Of a stretch of 39,466 nucleotides of DNA, positions 21,661 to 34,625 are shown one piece after another. Position numbers and translations under genes: made by a program. Each line of letters begins with the position of its first letter. Positions within the stretch are counted from its first letter, which is position 1. This DNA comes from Saccoglossus kowalevskii (lineage: Eukaryota; Hemichordata; Enteropneusta; Harrimaniidae). Under the pieces are notes generated by a model that ran no database searches, had not been told where the DNA came from, and saw only the letters and a list, made by a program, of their open reading frames with translations. The stretch is from the NCBI RefSeq assembly GCF_000003605.2, contig NW_003108581.1:270963-310428 (forward strand). The letters run 5' to 3'.

Positions 21661-24084
21661 TTAATTGCTGGGCTTTCACGCAAGAACATGCTTTTGTGCA
21701 TTTAGATAGTTGGAGACACTTGTTCATTCAAAATTACATTCCACTGTTTTATGTACAGAAATAGAATTCATTATTCTAGACTGCATGGTGTACAATAGAC
21801 ATCTGACTGACATGACTTCTGTAATTCTGTACAATCCATTGTAGCGAGTAAAATAATGTAATTAAAATTTCATGATTGGAGCATATTAACCTTTAAAACA
21901 TATTCTAACTGTAGCTTTCTACAGTAACACTAAGATAATTCCTAACTCGCATCCCCGACCATTTGAAAAACTGATTGAAATCTCGGAAAGTAAGGCTTCA
22001 AAATATTTCACGAAATTAATTCCCTAATTTAAAATATTTGTAATAATATTCATACTTTTTTTAATTTGGTTAATTTAATTTACCATGCACATTCAAAGCG
22101 TAATGAAGAAAGCGTTGAAATCGTGAACGTACTGTAGCATTATTTCAAAGTAGATGTTGATTTGAGTAGACCATTATTTTCATTACTACCCCCTGCTACA
22201 CTAGGGCAATCATAATTATAATTATGGTTCCTCGTCTTCATAATGGCACGAATTGACATAGAACACAGTATTATTGAGTATTTGCCAATGGGATAATATG
22301 CACTTTGATTGATAGGTCTTTCCAAAACTGTGTATAGCTTTGACAACCTAATATCTGGTTAGCACTGAGTCCATCTTAGATATAATAAGTTATATAATAA
22401 AGCGAAACACGTTCTAATTGACTATCGTATTAAATTGAAATAGCTTTTTTCAGCAACGTAAATTACATCATTCTGGTTCGGAGTGTATGTCTGTGGCTTA
22501 ATGTATGGAACTGCCATGATGAAAATTTTACTCCCTTGCGCGCAATTCGAAATGATCAGGCTTTAAAGTCATTCAATCGTCGAATCTTTCCATTCATGGT
22601 AAAATTGACACAGCGGCAGACAAACTGAAAGACAATCGGGAGATTCTATGCTGTTCATCTATTAAAGAACACTCTGGAATACTCAAATAGTCGATTCCAT
22701 TACACTCCTGTTTTCTACACTTTCAATACCAGCAGTAGTATTTTATTGGCGCAAATTTGTAAACCAATTAGAACAAGCCTTATTCAGTACATATAATAAT
22801 TTAAGCCAGAGACTTGGGTTTCTGTTAAAGAGTACAGACATACATTATTAATAAACTCATAACATTTGGCGGTCGATATTATAGGGATATTGACCCAGGT
22901 CAGAGTCGATATAAAAATTTATCGACCAGAAGAGCACATTGACAAAAACAGCCCACTGCACTGGGCCACTAGGATCTAAATACAACGAAATATTACAACA
23001 CGTTCTCGGTAAAATGAACAATTTAATGAAACCCGGATTATGTGCGACACAGATTAGTATTCTTCCCGTAGAAATAATTTATCCTTCAAAATAGCGTTTA
23101 ATGTTTTTTCACACAAATACTAAGTTCCCAAAAGCGTCTCAATTATCACACAATACGTATATTATTACAGAATACTGCATTATATGACCTGGTGGTTAGA
23201 GCAAGTTTAAGTTTAACATCCTAGTCTGTCTCATTACAATTTTATTGTGAACGGAACATTTTGCTAACATTTCGACCATTCTGCTTTGAATTCTTTTCGT
23301 CCGTTCAAAACTTCACCATCTCAAATTATGCGTCATTCTGCATTCTCATTAGATAAATGTTTCATAACTAGTGGCGGAGTCAATGACTACCACACTCGTG
23401 AACGACTAAATCTAGATTCTAAACATGTTAAACATGTGGAATCTTTCAATGTGAAACAATCGTGGAAACACACACACTACTACTATTCGTCGGTACTGGA
23501 CTAGTTAACCGAAGGACACCGGGTTACTGACGAGATATGGCACATTTTTTTAGCTAAATTTGTTAAGATTTTTAAATGCATACCCATCATGGGCCATTTG
23601 AAGATAAAAAGTATATTGCATTTTAGATCACATTGTCATTGAGTATACCGCATTAAAGACCGAATCATAACCACGATTTTTGCATAGGATTTATGGAAGA
23701 GATTTTACTTGGGGTCTTTCGCTTTCTTTTATATTTTAGAAATGCTTAAAATTTTAGTTTTGCTCAGTCATTTTGGTAAACTGTGTGTGCGATATGTTTA
23801 CACAACATGCTAGAATAATTTGCAGAAAAAAAACACGCACGTCCCCATAACGTCTTTTGTAGGGAGCTCCCCTCTCCCACCCGAGCTGTGTGGTGGGTCA
23901 GTGTACGGTAGGTTTTGTGTGTCGTGCCAAAAAAAGCACGTATTGCAAATATTTTATAAAATCTGTTGTTTGACTGTGCAAAATGTTCGATTTTATCAGT
24001 AGACATCTGGCATCGCCTCGGCTTAGACAATCTCACAGCTTTTCGTGATCTCAAGTAGTCTTAGCTGTTTGATATTAGTCGTAC
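21661..24084. other. Intergenic, no gene recognised
   Basis: Short open frames only. TGACCCAGGTCA, a perfect inverted pair of half-sites, lies near 22892-22903. The stretch 23850-23930 is locally G+C-richer, without a recognisable element. Confidence 0.5.
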
Positions 24085-24130
24085 TTTGTAGGAGTATAAT
24101 CAGTACGTATGTATGTATGTATTTATTTAT
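24085..24130. repeat. (GTAT)n/(TTTA)n microsatellite
   Basis: A short imperfect tetranucleotide run, gtatgtatgtatgtat followed by ttatttatc. Confidence 0.8.
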
Positions 24131-25821
24131 CAATATATTTGTAATAGTAGAAAATTTATGATTGAATATGTCTAGGAAGGGGCACTCTTGTATCTATGAT
24201 GGCTTAATTATCGTGTTATTAAACCTTCACGTCAGGAACCAGGGTTTGTTACGTTTACAACCCTTTACCGAACAAAGACACACACAGTTCTAGAGTTTGC
24301 TTCAACTCCTCGTCTCGCCTCCACACATTCTACTCATATAGCCAATCAGTCATTTGTTCCACTCACTGAACACCACCCCCCCCCCACAATACGCCGTATG
24401 AACCTGATCATGTCAGGCTATGAGAAAGTGTGGTTTGACATCTTCCAGAAACCAACTATCCAGGGGTAATCAGTGAATGTCGTTATAATTTCCAAAAGCG
24501 GGATCACATCTCAATACATGGAAATATAAATCATGACATTTCTCTGGTAATCGAAGCGTAACACAGATATAAATGGCCGACCGATTTTCTAGAAGCGGAC
24601 CGATTGAATATATTTATAACCTGCTTCTATGCCATTACACAAATATAGAAATTGGGGATATAGGACAGCTATTACTTATCCTCATCCACATCGAGGGACA
24701 TGGGAGGAAGACGAATTCGAATTGTCATATATTGGAAAGAGAACCGGGACAACACCTAATACTTAGGAACCTGTTTGCATGTACACTTTCTAAGTAAACC
24801 GGAAAGTTCTAACGGGGAACCTTTTTAACTGATGTATAACTGCGATATACAAATAAATATACGGAACATAATAATTATCTTTGCTATATTGTTTGAGTTC
24901 TCCGTCAATCATGACAATGTAGGTATGTCCTGTAGAAGAAAGGTACCACTACCCACCAATGAAAGCTCCATAGTATCACATTGTGCTATAGATTTGATGG
25001 CAAATTGATGTGAATCAACCAGCGGAATATTTAATTTATTATAATGCTATAATTATATACACATACGGAGAAAATCCTGCATCGCAGAAACAATCGTGCT
25101 AGTGCAAGCGTGGGATGCATGGTAGCATACCTTCCCTAGTCAACTGTGAGCCAATACAACGAAGGTGAATAACAAACAAGAAAGAACACTCTGTCGTAAA
25201 AAGAATCCAGACAAATATCAAACATAGAATTTGCGAAATAGAACATGTTTAATATGGAGAACATCTAACTAACTCGCAAAACATGGTGAAGAGGACCTTG
25301 GTGGTGGGGTCTAAACATAAATGCAAATGTTACAACCAGGTGTGACTACATAGGTTAACTACTTGGTATAGTAACCAAATATGCCAAGTTCAATGTTACC
25401 AAAGCACCCCTGCTGCCAATCAAAAAATCATGCCCTTCAGTCACAAACGATCACACGTCGATCTACTATCTATTACTAACCATGATCATACCATACCAAT
25501 ACACATATCGTCACTCTATACTCTGGAAAATATTTATTCTAAATAGGGTTGACTTATGACGTTAGTTATATTGGCAAAGCACACACACGTTCACCTGCGT
25601 TAAAGCTTGCTTGATTTCGACAATATGATATTCCCGTAAATTTTAAACACTAAAACATGTACATATAATCATAAGGGACAGATAACCATAAGTAGAGCAT
25701 TCTTTCACTATCCGAAAATGTAACTAGTCATATATACATTTTCAGGAAACGGGAAATTGAAGAGAAAAGATGTGCGCTTTGTGAGAAACCAAAACAGTTT
25801 TTCACGGGGTGAGCCGTGCCC
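24131..25821. other. Intergenic; possible transposon ORF start at 24573
   Basis: Ten C bases lie at 24376-24385. ATG 24573 (aaatggccgaccg) opens 74 codons beginning MADRFSRSGPIEYIYNLLLC. The start is reminiscent of the N-terminus of some eukaryotic integrase-like transposon proteins, but the match is too weak to name. Otherwise nothing was recognised. Confidence 0.3.
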
Positions 25822-25867
25822 GTTCGTTCATTCATTCATTCATTCATTCATTCATTCATTCATTCAT
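25822..25867. repeat. (TTCA)n microsatellite
   Basis: About ten TTCA units after a gttcg start. It generates the Ser-Phe-Ile-His peptide repeat in a chance open frame (25757-25972), which I do not regard as coding. Confidence 0.97.
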
Positions 25868-27096
25868 CATTTTTTTGCAAAGCTATCTACAGATGCACTT
25901 AATCATAAATTGGACTCAATCAAAGCGTTCAGACTGCACTTCTATAACATGTCTGTGATGTTGTCGACATAGCTCACAGACAAATACTGATAACAAATTC
26001 CTAGACATATTTTTTATGTAGCTAGTTATATAGACTTGCAAAAAAACTATGTGAAAATTGAATGTATTATACTATGTATAATGATGGCCCGCAATTGCGC
26101 CGATTGTGAAATTAATGTGTACAATCGTATTCGGCGGCCGAAACATGTAAACATTGTTATGTCTTATAAGTTTAGCTGTTTTATATAGTGAATGTCTTCA
26201 TTGAACGAATTATTAAATACGTTCCTTGCTGCTACATTAATAACTCGAGGGGGGCATAGGTTCCATTTTTTAATCTGTGTTTAGTTTCTGTGCTATAAGA
26301 TTTTGTTTAAACGTGACAAACAGCGGACATGAACATTCATGTGAGTGAGATTACTTAGCTTATACATACTTACTTATAAATTCTTAATCTGCCAACTTAA
26401 ATATCTGTTCATTTCACCGCTACACGCATAATAGCTGATTAATAATCCAGGTTTCAGCGAACGACCCTTTAATATTCAATAGTATATCACCCGGGTTACT
26501 GTTACAATCGACACACGACTGAATCTAGAACGCATCGCACATACCATACATTAGCATACCAATTATGTGAAAATAAGATTATTTTACATTGTACGTCTGA
26601 CTTTTCAATTTGAAAGCATTACATTTGCTTGAAGTAACAATAATATGTTATAACTCATATGAAAAAAAATCTCTAATCAAACATGAAACTAGCTTTCAGA
26701 AAAATTTATTCATATTAATATATTCTCAAATAATCGTTAAGTGATCATACCACGGTTTTATTCATTGTACTACATCTAGTCGGGAATGTTATTTGAATAT
26801 GCGTTATTGATGCTATTCATAAGCTCCAATAATGATAAACGTATATTAAATGGTGCTGACGATATCACTTTCCTTTAGGGGATCTGGAATTTTGCTCATT
26901 ACTGATTAACAATGTTACGTCATTGTAGATATATAGTATGAATGTTTATTATCTGACTGACTGTCAATTGCATCGTGTTTATCTCGTCTCCACGGTCAAG
27001 CAGAGGTTTACTTGGATTTTACTAATGGAATCTTCTCAATATGTTTGTATCGTGTTATTGGTGCTTCATTGTCGTCCGCACGTACTACAGTTTCAG
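25868..27096. other. Intergenic or intronic, nothing recognised
   Basis: A+T-rich. It precedes the exon-like segment at 27097 and could be an intron of that putative gene; no upstream exon was identified. Confidence 0.4.
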
Positions 27097-27262
27097 GGTT
27101 GATGTTTTGGAGTCGTTGCTAGGACAACACCAGATCTGCCCGGGAGGATTGTTTGTCGCGGACACTGGAACTGTGTGCGTTCTCCTGCTAACATCAAATA
27201 ATTACTCTCTTCTGAAAAGTCTTCAATCTAAACCACAGCATCGATCATTGAATGACGGAGAG
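27097..27262 (+). CDS. Probable orphan internal exon, unrecognised protein
   Basis: A 166-nt segment is bounded by the acceptor ctacagtttcag (ending 27096) and a textbook donor gag/gtgagt (27263). The open frame enters with one base of a split codon and exits in phase 0. It encodes 55 complete codons: VDVLESLLGQHQICPGGLFV, then ADTGTVCVLLLTSNNYSLLK, then SLQSKPQHRSLNDGE. The peptide has globular-protein character, with alternating hydrophobic positions and a CPGG turn, unlike the Asn/Ile/Tyr-rich chance frames around it. I do not recognise the family and found no partner exons, so the gene would need long introns. It could instead be a fragment of an old retrocopy. Confidence 0.42.
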
Positions 27263-28583
27263 GTGAGTGTTAATTTATTGGCAGTCGGGTACATCCTGGT
27301 TGTTCGAATCTGACGGAAGAACATATATTATTTGATTTTTTTAGTGGATACTTAAGTATATTGCGGTGATCAATTAAGAATGACAAGTGTGGTTACAAGT
27401 AGGGATATTAGGTGTATGAACAAATCACTAAACCCAGTCACGTACATGGACAGATATGTAATGTTATTGGTTTGTAGTACATTTCCTTCAAGATGAGAAT
27501 ATTGATGTAAGAAATTACTGAAATTGTTAACGAAGACGAAAAATTGCTTTAAATTCTATTGACATTTTAATTTGTGTAAACTATAAAAGATGGATTCTAT
27601 GTATATATTTTCACCTCTTTCTGTATATCTAGTAAGTGCTATAATATCATAGTAAATATAAAAATGATATCTGCAGGATATACAAATCAGTCATCCAATA
27701 CAGTATGTTTTGAACAAATTTCATTTGTATAGTAATATCATTAATGTTTTTTCCTTTTTATCAAGAAACGTATGCTTCAACGTATGTGAACATTTCTGAA
27801 ACATTACTGGGGAACGATACAATGAAACAAATATAGTAGGGTCACATGTTCTAAATGTTATTGACAACGCTCTCATCCGAGGAAATTGAATACTGTTAGT
27901 ACAAATGTAATTCGAATTGATGTACTCGTTTACCAATCAAAACACCCAATTAACACCCGGTGCTCTTTGGTCGTACTACTCACACGAAGGTTAATGTAGC
28001 AATATACATTAAATCGAATGATAAATTGTATCAATACGCAGTCGCAGATGTGATGATTGCACGTACATTCATGTATAATGATACGCTGCCGAATAGGTAA
28101 CATCCATGCATTGACGCATTTCTATCATACAACTATGTCCACAACACATACAAAGTATGTTGATTACTAGTGGCAACGTTTAGAAATTAAATTTGTCTCC
28201 CCTTCCACATTTATACATTGATTGCACGGATTGCTGCATGTTACGCCATGCTACATAACGTGAAGGCAAATAATTAGCTTAGGAAATTGCTCGGATCGTG
28301 TCATTTGTAATCTGGCGTGGACGTTCTTTGAATTTGTCATGCCCAACTCAAGTGAAGTCAGGAAGTACTTGGAGCAATATCATTTAATACGAGAGTTTAT
28401 AATTTATTATACACATTTTGTAGCACGTTCCAATATGTACTTCATACCTTCATTTTCATTTGTACTTACACTGGGCTCATAATGATTTAGATAACTTATT
28501 TTGTTCTATGCATAAAATAATTACGCGTCACTGTGTGACTGTGTTCACTACACGCTATTACTGTCTTCTTTGGAACTAGAAGG
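27263..28583. other. Intergenic or intronic, nothing recognised
   Basis: Downstream of the exon-like segment. A+T-rich, with short open frames only. Confidence 0.4.
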
Positions 28584-28650
28584 GTAGTGTTTGGTATATG
28601 TATGTCTACAATGACAACGCCCTTGTGAGTTCGTGAGTTCGATTCTCGTG
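28584..28650 (+). repeat. tRNA-like SINE head
   Basis: TAGTGTTTGG (28584) may be an A box. GAGTTCGATTCTCG (28635-28648) contains a near-perfect B box 52 nt downstream, inside a T-arm-like stem (cgtgag... and ...ctcgtg). A T/A-rich tail follows to about 28690. No target-site duplication was established. Confidence 0.42.
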
Positions 28651-29746
28651 CTTCATGTTAAAAATTATTTTTAGAAATTTAAAAAAATGATGAGCTAGTA
28701 ATCGATTCTTAGTTAAAGTTCTAAACTGCGGTTATGATAGTTTTAATAATTGCGGTATATATGTAACGTTATGTTATTAAGCACGTGCTACTGATTTCAC
28801 TAATTCGCAATCAACGTAAAACTATTTGCATTTGAATAAATAAACAAACACACCCATCACCACGAAAACATAATAAATATGTTCTAATATATGACACAAG
28901 GTATTTTCTTTTGTGTAGAAGAGAAGGGGACATAATAACGATGACCAACTATGAACGCATTATTTGTGTCAGACAATTAGTGGCACGCTTACTGGGTAGA
29001 CTTCTGAAACTCATGTTGTGGCCATATCATCTGGTGAGATACTGTAACTAAGCAATAAATATGACAGTGTATATCATGACGCAACATATACGAGGCGATT
29101 TAGGTGATTTATGATATAATTATCTGTATAATATGGTAATTGTCCGACAGTGGTCGTAGTTGGGATATAAATTATTACAACTTGGGCATATTTGTCAAAG
29201 AAAAAAATTGCTCGTTTTTAGTGTACGGTAAAGCCACGTTTAGAAAATAAACAAAAATGGTTCCAAAGTAACTTAAACCTCGTGTTTTGTAAATATATCG
29301 ATTTTGCCAATTTTCTGACATATTTGAAAAATAGGCTGAATACAAAAGATAAAAAGCATACCTGCAAGAATATCTTTTTTCTCTATGTCAAGGCCGATTA
29401 TGAGCATCAGAGCCGGCGACTGGACTTCTCAGCTGGGAGGCACATGGAGGTTCCTTTTAGCAAAAACAAGTTTAGTAGGTTTCAACAAATGCATTCCACT
29501 CAATGGAGCCAGCATTACTCAACTCATGATTTACATCTACTGGATGAAAATACAGTGAGAGAAGGAAAAACAATTTTGAACAAATATTGAACCTAAAGTA
29601 AACCTGAAGATGAAATACACATAGACCTGTATTTAAGTTGTGCTCAGATCAATTGTGATCAAATTAGCCGATTTAATGTACAAACTTCTACTCGATGATC
29701 TACAAATTGGTGACAATCTGTACAGACGGAATATATTTTACTACTC
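28651..29746. other. Intergenic; open frame at 29282-29590 of unknown nature
   Basis: A 102-codon + strand frame (29282-29590) includes RRLDFSAGRHMEVPFSKNKF and lies just upstream of the LINE-like tail. It may be part of the same decayed element, but no motif supports this. Confidence 0.3.
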
Positions 29747-30019
29747 TTGACTAAAAGTCAGCTATGTAGAGTAAAAAATGCCTGTGTTCTTATGCTTTTT
29801 GACTGCTATAGAGTAGTTTCACTATGGCGCGAAATTGAAGCATGTTTATCGCGTACTATGCTATATCCCGGCGATATTAACATGGCAACTATAATCTGTG
29901 GTCTTCCAAGCGCAAATAATTGCATAAACTTGCTAATCGTTACCGCGGCTTTTTCAATCTATCCAAATCGTGGCTATTATACAAAGATTCAGAAAAGTTC
30001 AACAAAACAAGTCTCTTGA
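29747..30019 (+). mobile_element. Possible LINE ORF2 C-terminal remnant
   Basis: The frame reads VLMLFDCYRVVSLWREIEAC, then (after intervening residues) ICGLPSANNCINLLIVTAAF. This resembles the tail after the reverse-transcriptase domain in many non-LTR retrotransposons ('HLFFDCxxVxxFWxEIExWI ... N..INLLILxAKxFIY'). No reverse-transcriptase core was seen upstream, so this would be a truncated and diverged piece. The match is by pattern only. Confidence 0.4.
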
Positions 30020-30037
30020 AAACTTTTCTAGCTGAAT

Positions 30038-30249
30038 TACTGTAAAATGACTAATTTTCACTGGGTTTAAATTTCACTGATTTACCATTTCAGGCATATT
30101 CAGTGGGTTTAAAATTCACGGTTTCGTCATTTAGATAATGTGTTCTATGCTAAACTTTACATATTCACTGTGTTTTAATTTAGCGCATTTTTCCAGTCAG
30201 CGAAATAAGCTAAATTAAAACCCAGTGAATAATTACCCCCTTTACAGTA
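30038..30249. mobile_element. TA-flanked fold-back MITE
   Basis: The element starts TA-CTGTAAAA and ends TTTACAG-TA, with ~39-bp imperfect terminal inverted repeats (30040-30078 and 30209-30247). A motif like ttcactgggtttaaattt occurs four times: direct at 30057 and 30098, direct at 30163, and inverted at 30209-30230. The last two form a 22-bp stem with one mismatch and a 24-nt loop. The TA duplication points to Tc1/mariner-type mobilisation. There is no coding capacity. Confidence 0.82.
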
Positions 30250-33200
30250 GTTTGGAGAATATAACTATGTTTTAAACACAGTAGCTGCATTACGCAAGTA
30301 AATACGGCATATAAGAACTTACGCTTAAACGTTATATAGAGCGCCAATTTAACCACTTAATCAAATGTTTGTACTAAAAATAGCTATACCAACAATTGTA
30401 CTTTCTAACATAAATCTCAGCAGTTGTCAAAGTTATTAGTAAACATTCATTTATTCACAATGAAAAAGTTAGATTAACATTTCAGAGAACTGCAAGAATT
30501 TCATTCCAGCACGCCTTGCATCACTCTGTGACGTCAACAGCAGTGACAAAACGCATGATACCGCATGAGTTCCCAGGTTCCGGGCAAAAGTTATTTCAAA
30601 CGCGTTGGCCATCTAAGATTTCAGATGGTAGTAATCAAATCACCAAGAGTCAATGAATGCATGTTCATAATTCTGATGTTAAAGATTTTTGGAGAGTGTG
30701 AAAGATTTATTTCAAAAGATAAATAAATGGGTTTGATGAGATGATAGAACCAAGACAGAGAGAAAGAGAAAAAGAGAGTTGAAATCATTCGTTAGAGAAA
30801 TCCATGGAAGGAAGGAATTCAGTTTGAAAGATTACATTAACGATAAGCTTGAAGCATAAGATGAAATTTTTAGATATGAAGTCACCTTGCTTGATCTCTT
30901 CGGTCAAGCTGAATCGATTTGTGATGCCATCCGCATTCTTAACCCACCCCTTAGCCATAGAATGCAATTGCTTAAGATAACGGACAAGGCCGGCTGGGAC
31001 GTCAATGTGCAGTCAGGTACTGCCTAGGGTCTTTGAGGTCGGAAATAATAAGTGCTCTTTGTGTAGACGAACTGAGCAGTAATTATTTGATGGGAGAGGC
31101 TTTAGTATATATAGAAACTTGTTTCATCATCACAGTTTATCAGATTGTTGGCACAGACATAATTTTCAATTTTACTAACCATAATTGTAGTAGTTTTCCC
31201 AATTCTTGAGAACTAGTCTGCAATTTGCTGCTTTCAATTGGTTCCCCCCGTGTAGAATAGAATTACAATCAGTTCAGTTCACGTATGCAAGGGACCTTCA
31301 TTATCGGGGGCTTTTTGACATACCTTATCCAGTGTTTTGTGTGTAGATTATTTCAGATAGGTATAGATGATGCAAACTTTATCAACCATTCCATTCACAT
31401 TCATCTGTGCTAGGGAGTGAAATTATAAGTACCGTCAGTGGTGGTTGCTTTCTGGAAATGACAGGTTTTTGGATTATGGTTTGCGTGGAAACAGTAAAAG
31501 CTACTTATGGCTGATTTGATGTGACAGTTATTATTTCCTAGGTAATTCTGAAACGCTGGAATGTTTCAGCAGAGATTGTTGGACTTTATTTTGAACGAGG
31601 TACAATGGTGTGGAAATCAGTATTGATCTGACGTACATGGGTGAGTTTGAAAAATAAGAACCATACTGTTTGGGATTTTTTTTCTTTGAGCATCTAAACG
31701 AAGTTTGAAAAGCGTGTTTTGCAGGTGCTTCATTTTGAAGGATTACCTGCATTCGCTGAGTATCTCATAGGCAAGCAGATTTAGCCTGTACTTGCTTGGT
31801 GATGAATGTGAAGTTATCCTCTGTTCTCAGTGTGTGTCATATGGGATAACGTACTTGTTATAGCTTCCTCTAATTTCTGTAGAAGTAGTATTGCAATATT
31901 GTTGTCAGATGATTTTTTTTAATTGTAGTGATGGGGGCATTTCCTCTATTTCCAAGTGCCTGATTAATGGTATGTTAGTGTATGAATGTGTCTGGTTTGC
32001 ATGAGTACTGTTTATAAGCATCATTTGTTCATGCGTTGAAATATATAAAAATGTCAGAAACTGACACTGATAGTCCATTCCATGTTGTTCGTTGCCCTGT
32101 GGCGGATTTACTATTTCTTTCGTACTGTATAGTTTACAAACAAATCATGAGAAGAATCATTATATTTATTTCAAAAAACATCGGCAAAGGCATACTATAT
32201 ACGACAATTCTGTGAAACGCCGTTGTTTATGTAGCAGTCGATAAAGCATACGCCAGTCAAATTAGCAGCAACATTGACGCGTCTCGGATTCAACTTCCGT
32301 GTAACAAATGTCCGAGTGAATTATAATATTAAACAGGGAATTAAATTTTCGTTAACCTTATTTTTACATACATATATGTAAAATTGACACGGAAATTGTT
32401 AAAATTAGTTGGTACGTTTTTGGGCTCTGCATTAGACAAATCACTAACAAATATCGAAAAAAATGGCAAAGTGTTATAATGTTATAATGTGTAAGGGTTG
32501 GACGAGGTAGATGCGGAATACTTAACAGCAGTGTGCACGCACGGTGCCAGTAGAATATAAGTAAGTGAAAGACCGACGCTGTCTGTATATCATTGTTTCC
32601 ATTTCAAGTTAGAACTAATAGATCCTCTGGAGAAAAACAGTCAAAGTAATTGGCAACTACACATCACGAATTACGACATGTGCAAATCCCAACGGATTAT
32701 TGCTGAGAGAAGTAACGTGTTGTGATGATAGTGGGATGTGACCTGTTGTTTTTTTCACTTTATGTAGCATTTCAAATTGTTTCACATAAATCTTTGTCTA
32801 AATCGAATTAGATTGATCATAATCCTAACCTTTGATTCTATTCACGTCACGTTCCCATGCCCGTAACATAGGGATGTGAATAATCACTTGAACCTTCGAC
32901 ATTTATTTTATTGTTATTCGTAGAAGAAGTAATATCAACAAAAACGTGAACGTCACTTCCAAATATCTACAAGTAAATAACACACGCCCAACTTATCACA
33001 TATATAACAATGGTAATGTGTTAAATACATATATTGAATATAATATAATATAATTCATAATATATTTAAGTAGTTTTCAATTTGACATGACATTTCTTTA
33101 ATTACATTGCGGTTCTGTAGCAGTAAATGCATTTCTTTTTTTTAAACGCAGAGTACGTTAATGTTTTACTGATTTCCTACTGTGTATTCAACTACTGTGT

Positions 33201-34496
33201 AAATCTGCGGTGCGTGTAAATTGTGAATTAGCGTGTATGATGCTTACCTGCTGAACTGTCTTCCATGCGGAAAAATTGCGTGTCATTTGTGTTTTATTTT
33301 CAGTTTGTTGTTCCCCATCGAGGTAATGTAACTCAGTGGGGAGTGTTCTGACTGATTACATGTGCTAAAAGTGTACAAATACGTGACAACTTCAAATGCG
33401 AATGTATCCATTTGCTTGGCCGAACCACAAGGTGCAATTACATTAAAACTACTCGTAGTCACTGGTAAATGTAAAAACACGTCACATAACATTGTATCAA
33501 CTTCCGGCTTATTGTCTCAGTGCGTCACATGTACTGCAACGAATCGGTGTAAAGTGGTAAAGGTTAATAATAACAAATCAACAGTGTATTTATTAAGTAC
33601 CGTTGTAGTTTCAGTTTATTCGAATGACTCACAGATCACATTTACACTGCATGGATACAGTGCGAGAAACATATTGGCAACCCGCCGATGCAATACATGC
33701 GCTCTGTGAAGTATCCAACGTAAATCTAAAGGTTCATACGACTATCAATATGAAAGATTATTTTAGCGAGTGAAAATTATGCGATCATCCATTTTGTCAA
33801 ACTACCTGAATTATCCAATTCGTTATATATCAAATATATGTATGTCCATATATTCAAAACTGTTGTGTTTGAATTTGTTTTACGTCGCTTATATTGTTGC
33901 AATGAATATAATGATTTATGGAAAGATTCATTCATTCACAATCCACGTAAGCTGCCAATGAGATAGAAATGCAACGACATATTTAAAAAATATTGACAAT
34001 CGCTGTTACATTGCGAACTGTAATTATAAGCATAATAGTCACTCGACTGACTGACTGAACATTCGTACGACTGTTCAAGTGAGACACATTAAAGTAATTA
34101 AATTATGGGAGATCCGCAATACACACACATTGAAGGAAGATAGAGCTAAAATGTCAATACGTTCTGCTAAATACGGCTGTAAAAAGTCATGTAAAGAAAT
34201 TTCATGTTGTAACCCAGCGTCTACGGTTTTAGACATATGTTTTCAACGAGAAGCACAATCTTACTTCTATTAAAATTCATTCTTCAAAATTGTTACACAA
34301 CGAATGTTAATATATTTATTGACGATGAGCATTGTTCAAAATTAAAGACGACTACATGATTAGTAATAGAAACAATAGAGAGATGCATGTCACTTATTGA
34401 GAAACAGAATTTCGGGTTAATACATATCCTATATTTGTTATATCAAAGTATCTTGACAAAATTAACCTTTTGAATTGTGCTTAAATAGTTTTGGGC
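30250..34496. other. Intergenic, no gene recognised
   Basis: A G/A-rich patch (gagagaaagagaaaaagagag) lies near 30758-30778. The part 31260-32060 is G+T-richer on this strand than its surroundings. A + strand open frame at 33362-33709 (115 codons, Thr/Val/Cys-rich) has no recognisable domain and no in-frame ATG at its start. No transposon ends were found. Confidence 0.45.
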
Positions 34497-34625
34497 TTAA
34501 TTTTTTTATTGATTTTTAAATATGCGTTTTGTTATTTTACTTTTTATTTTATTTATAGTTTATTTATATTTTATTTATATTTTATTTTATTATTTTTTAT
34601 TTCATTATTTATTTGCTGGAAACAG
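34497..34625. repeat. T-rich (TTTAT)n-like low-complexity tract
   Basis: Imperfect repetition of tttat/ttta units around 34540-34615. It produces a Phe/Ile/Tyr-rich chance frame. Confidence 0.85.

Noticed and set aside
25757-25972. Open frame with HSFI peptide repeats
   Set aside because: Produced by the TTCA microsatellite; no flanking conserved sequence.
33362-33709. 115-codon Thr/Val/Cys-rich open frame
   Set aside because: No recognised domain, no ATG at its start and no convincing splice boundaries; length is within chance for a scan of this size.
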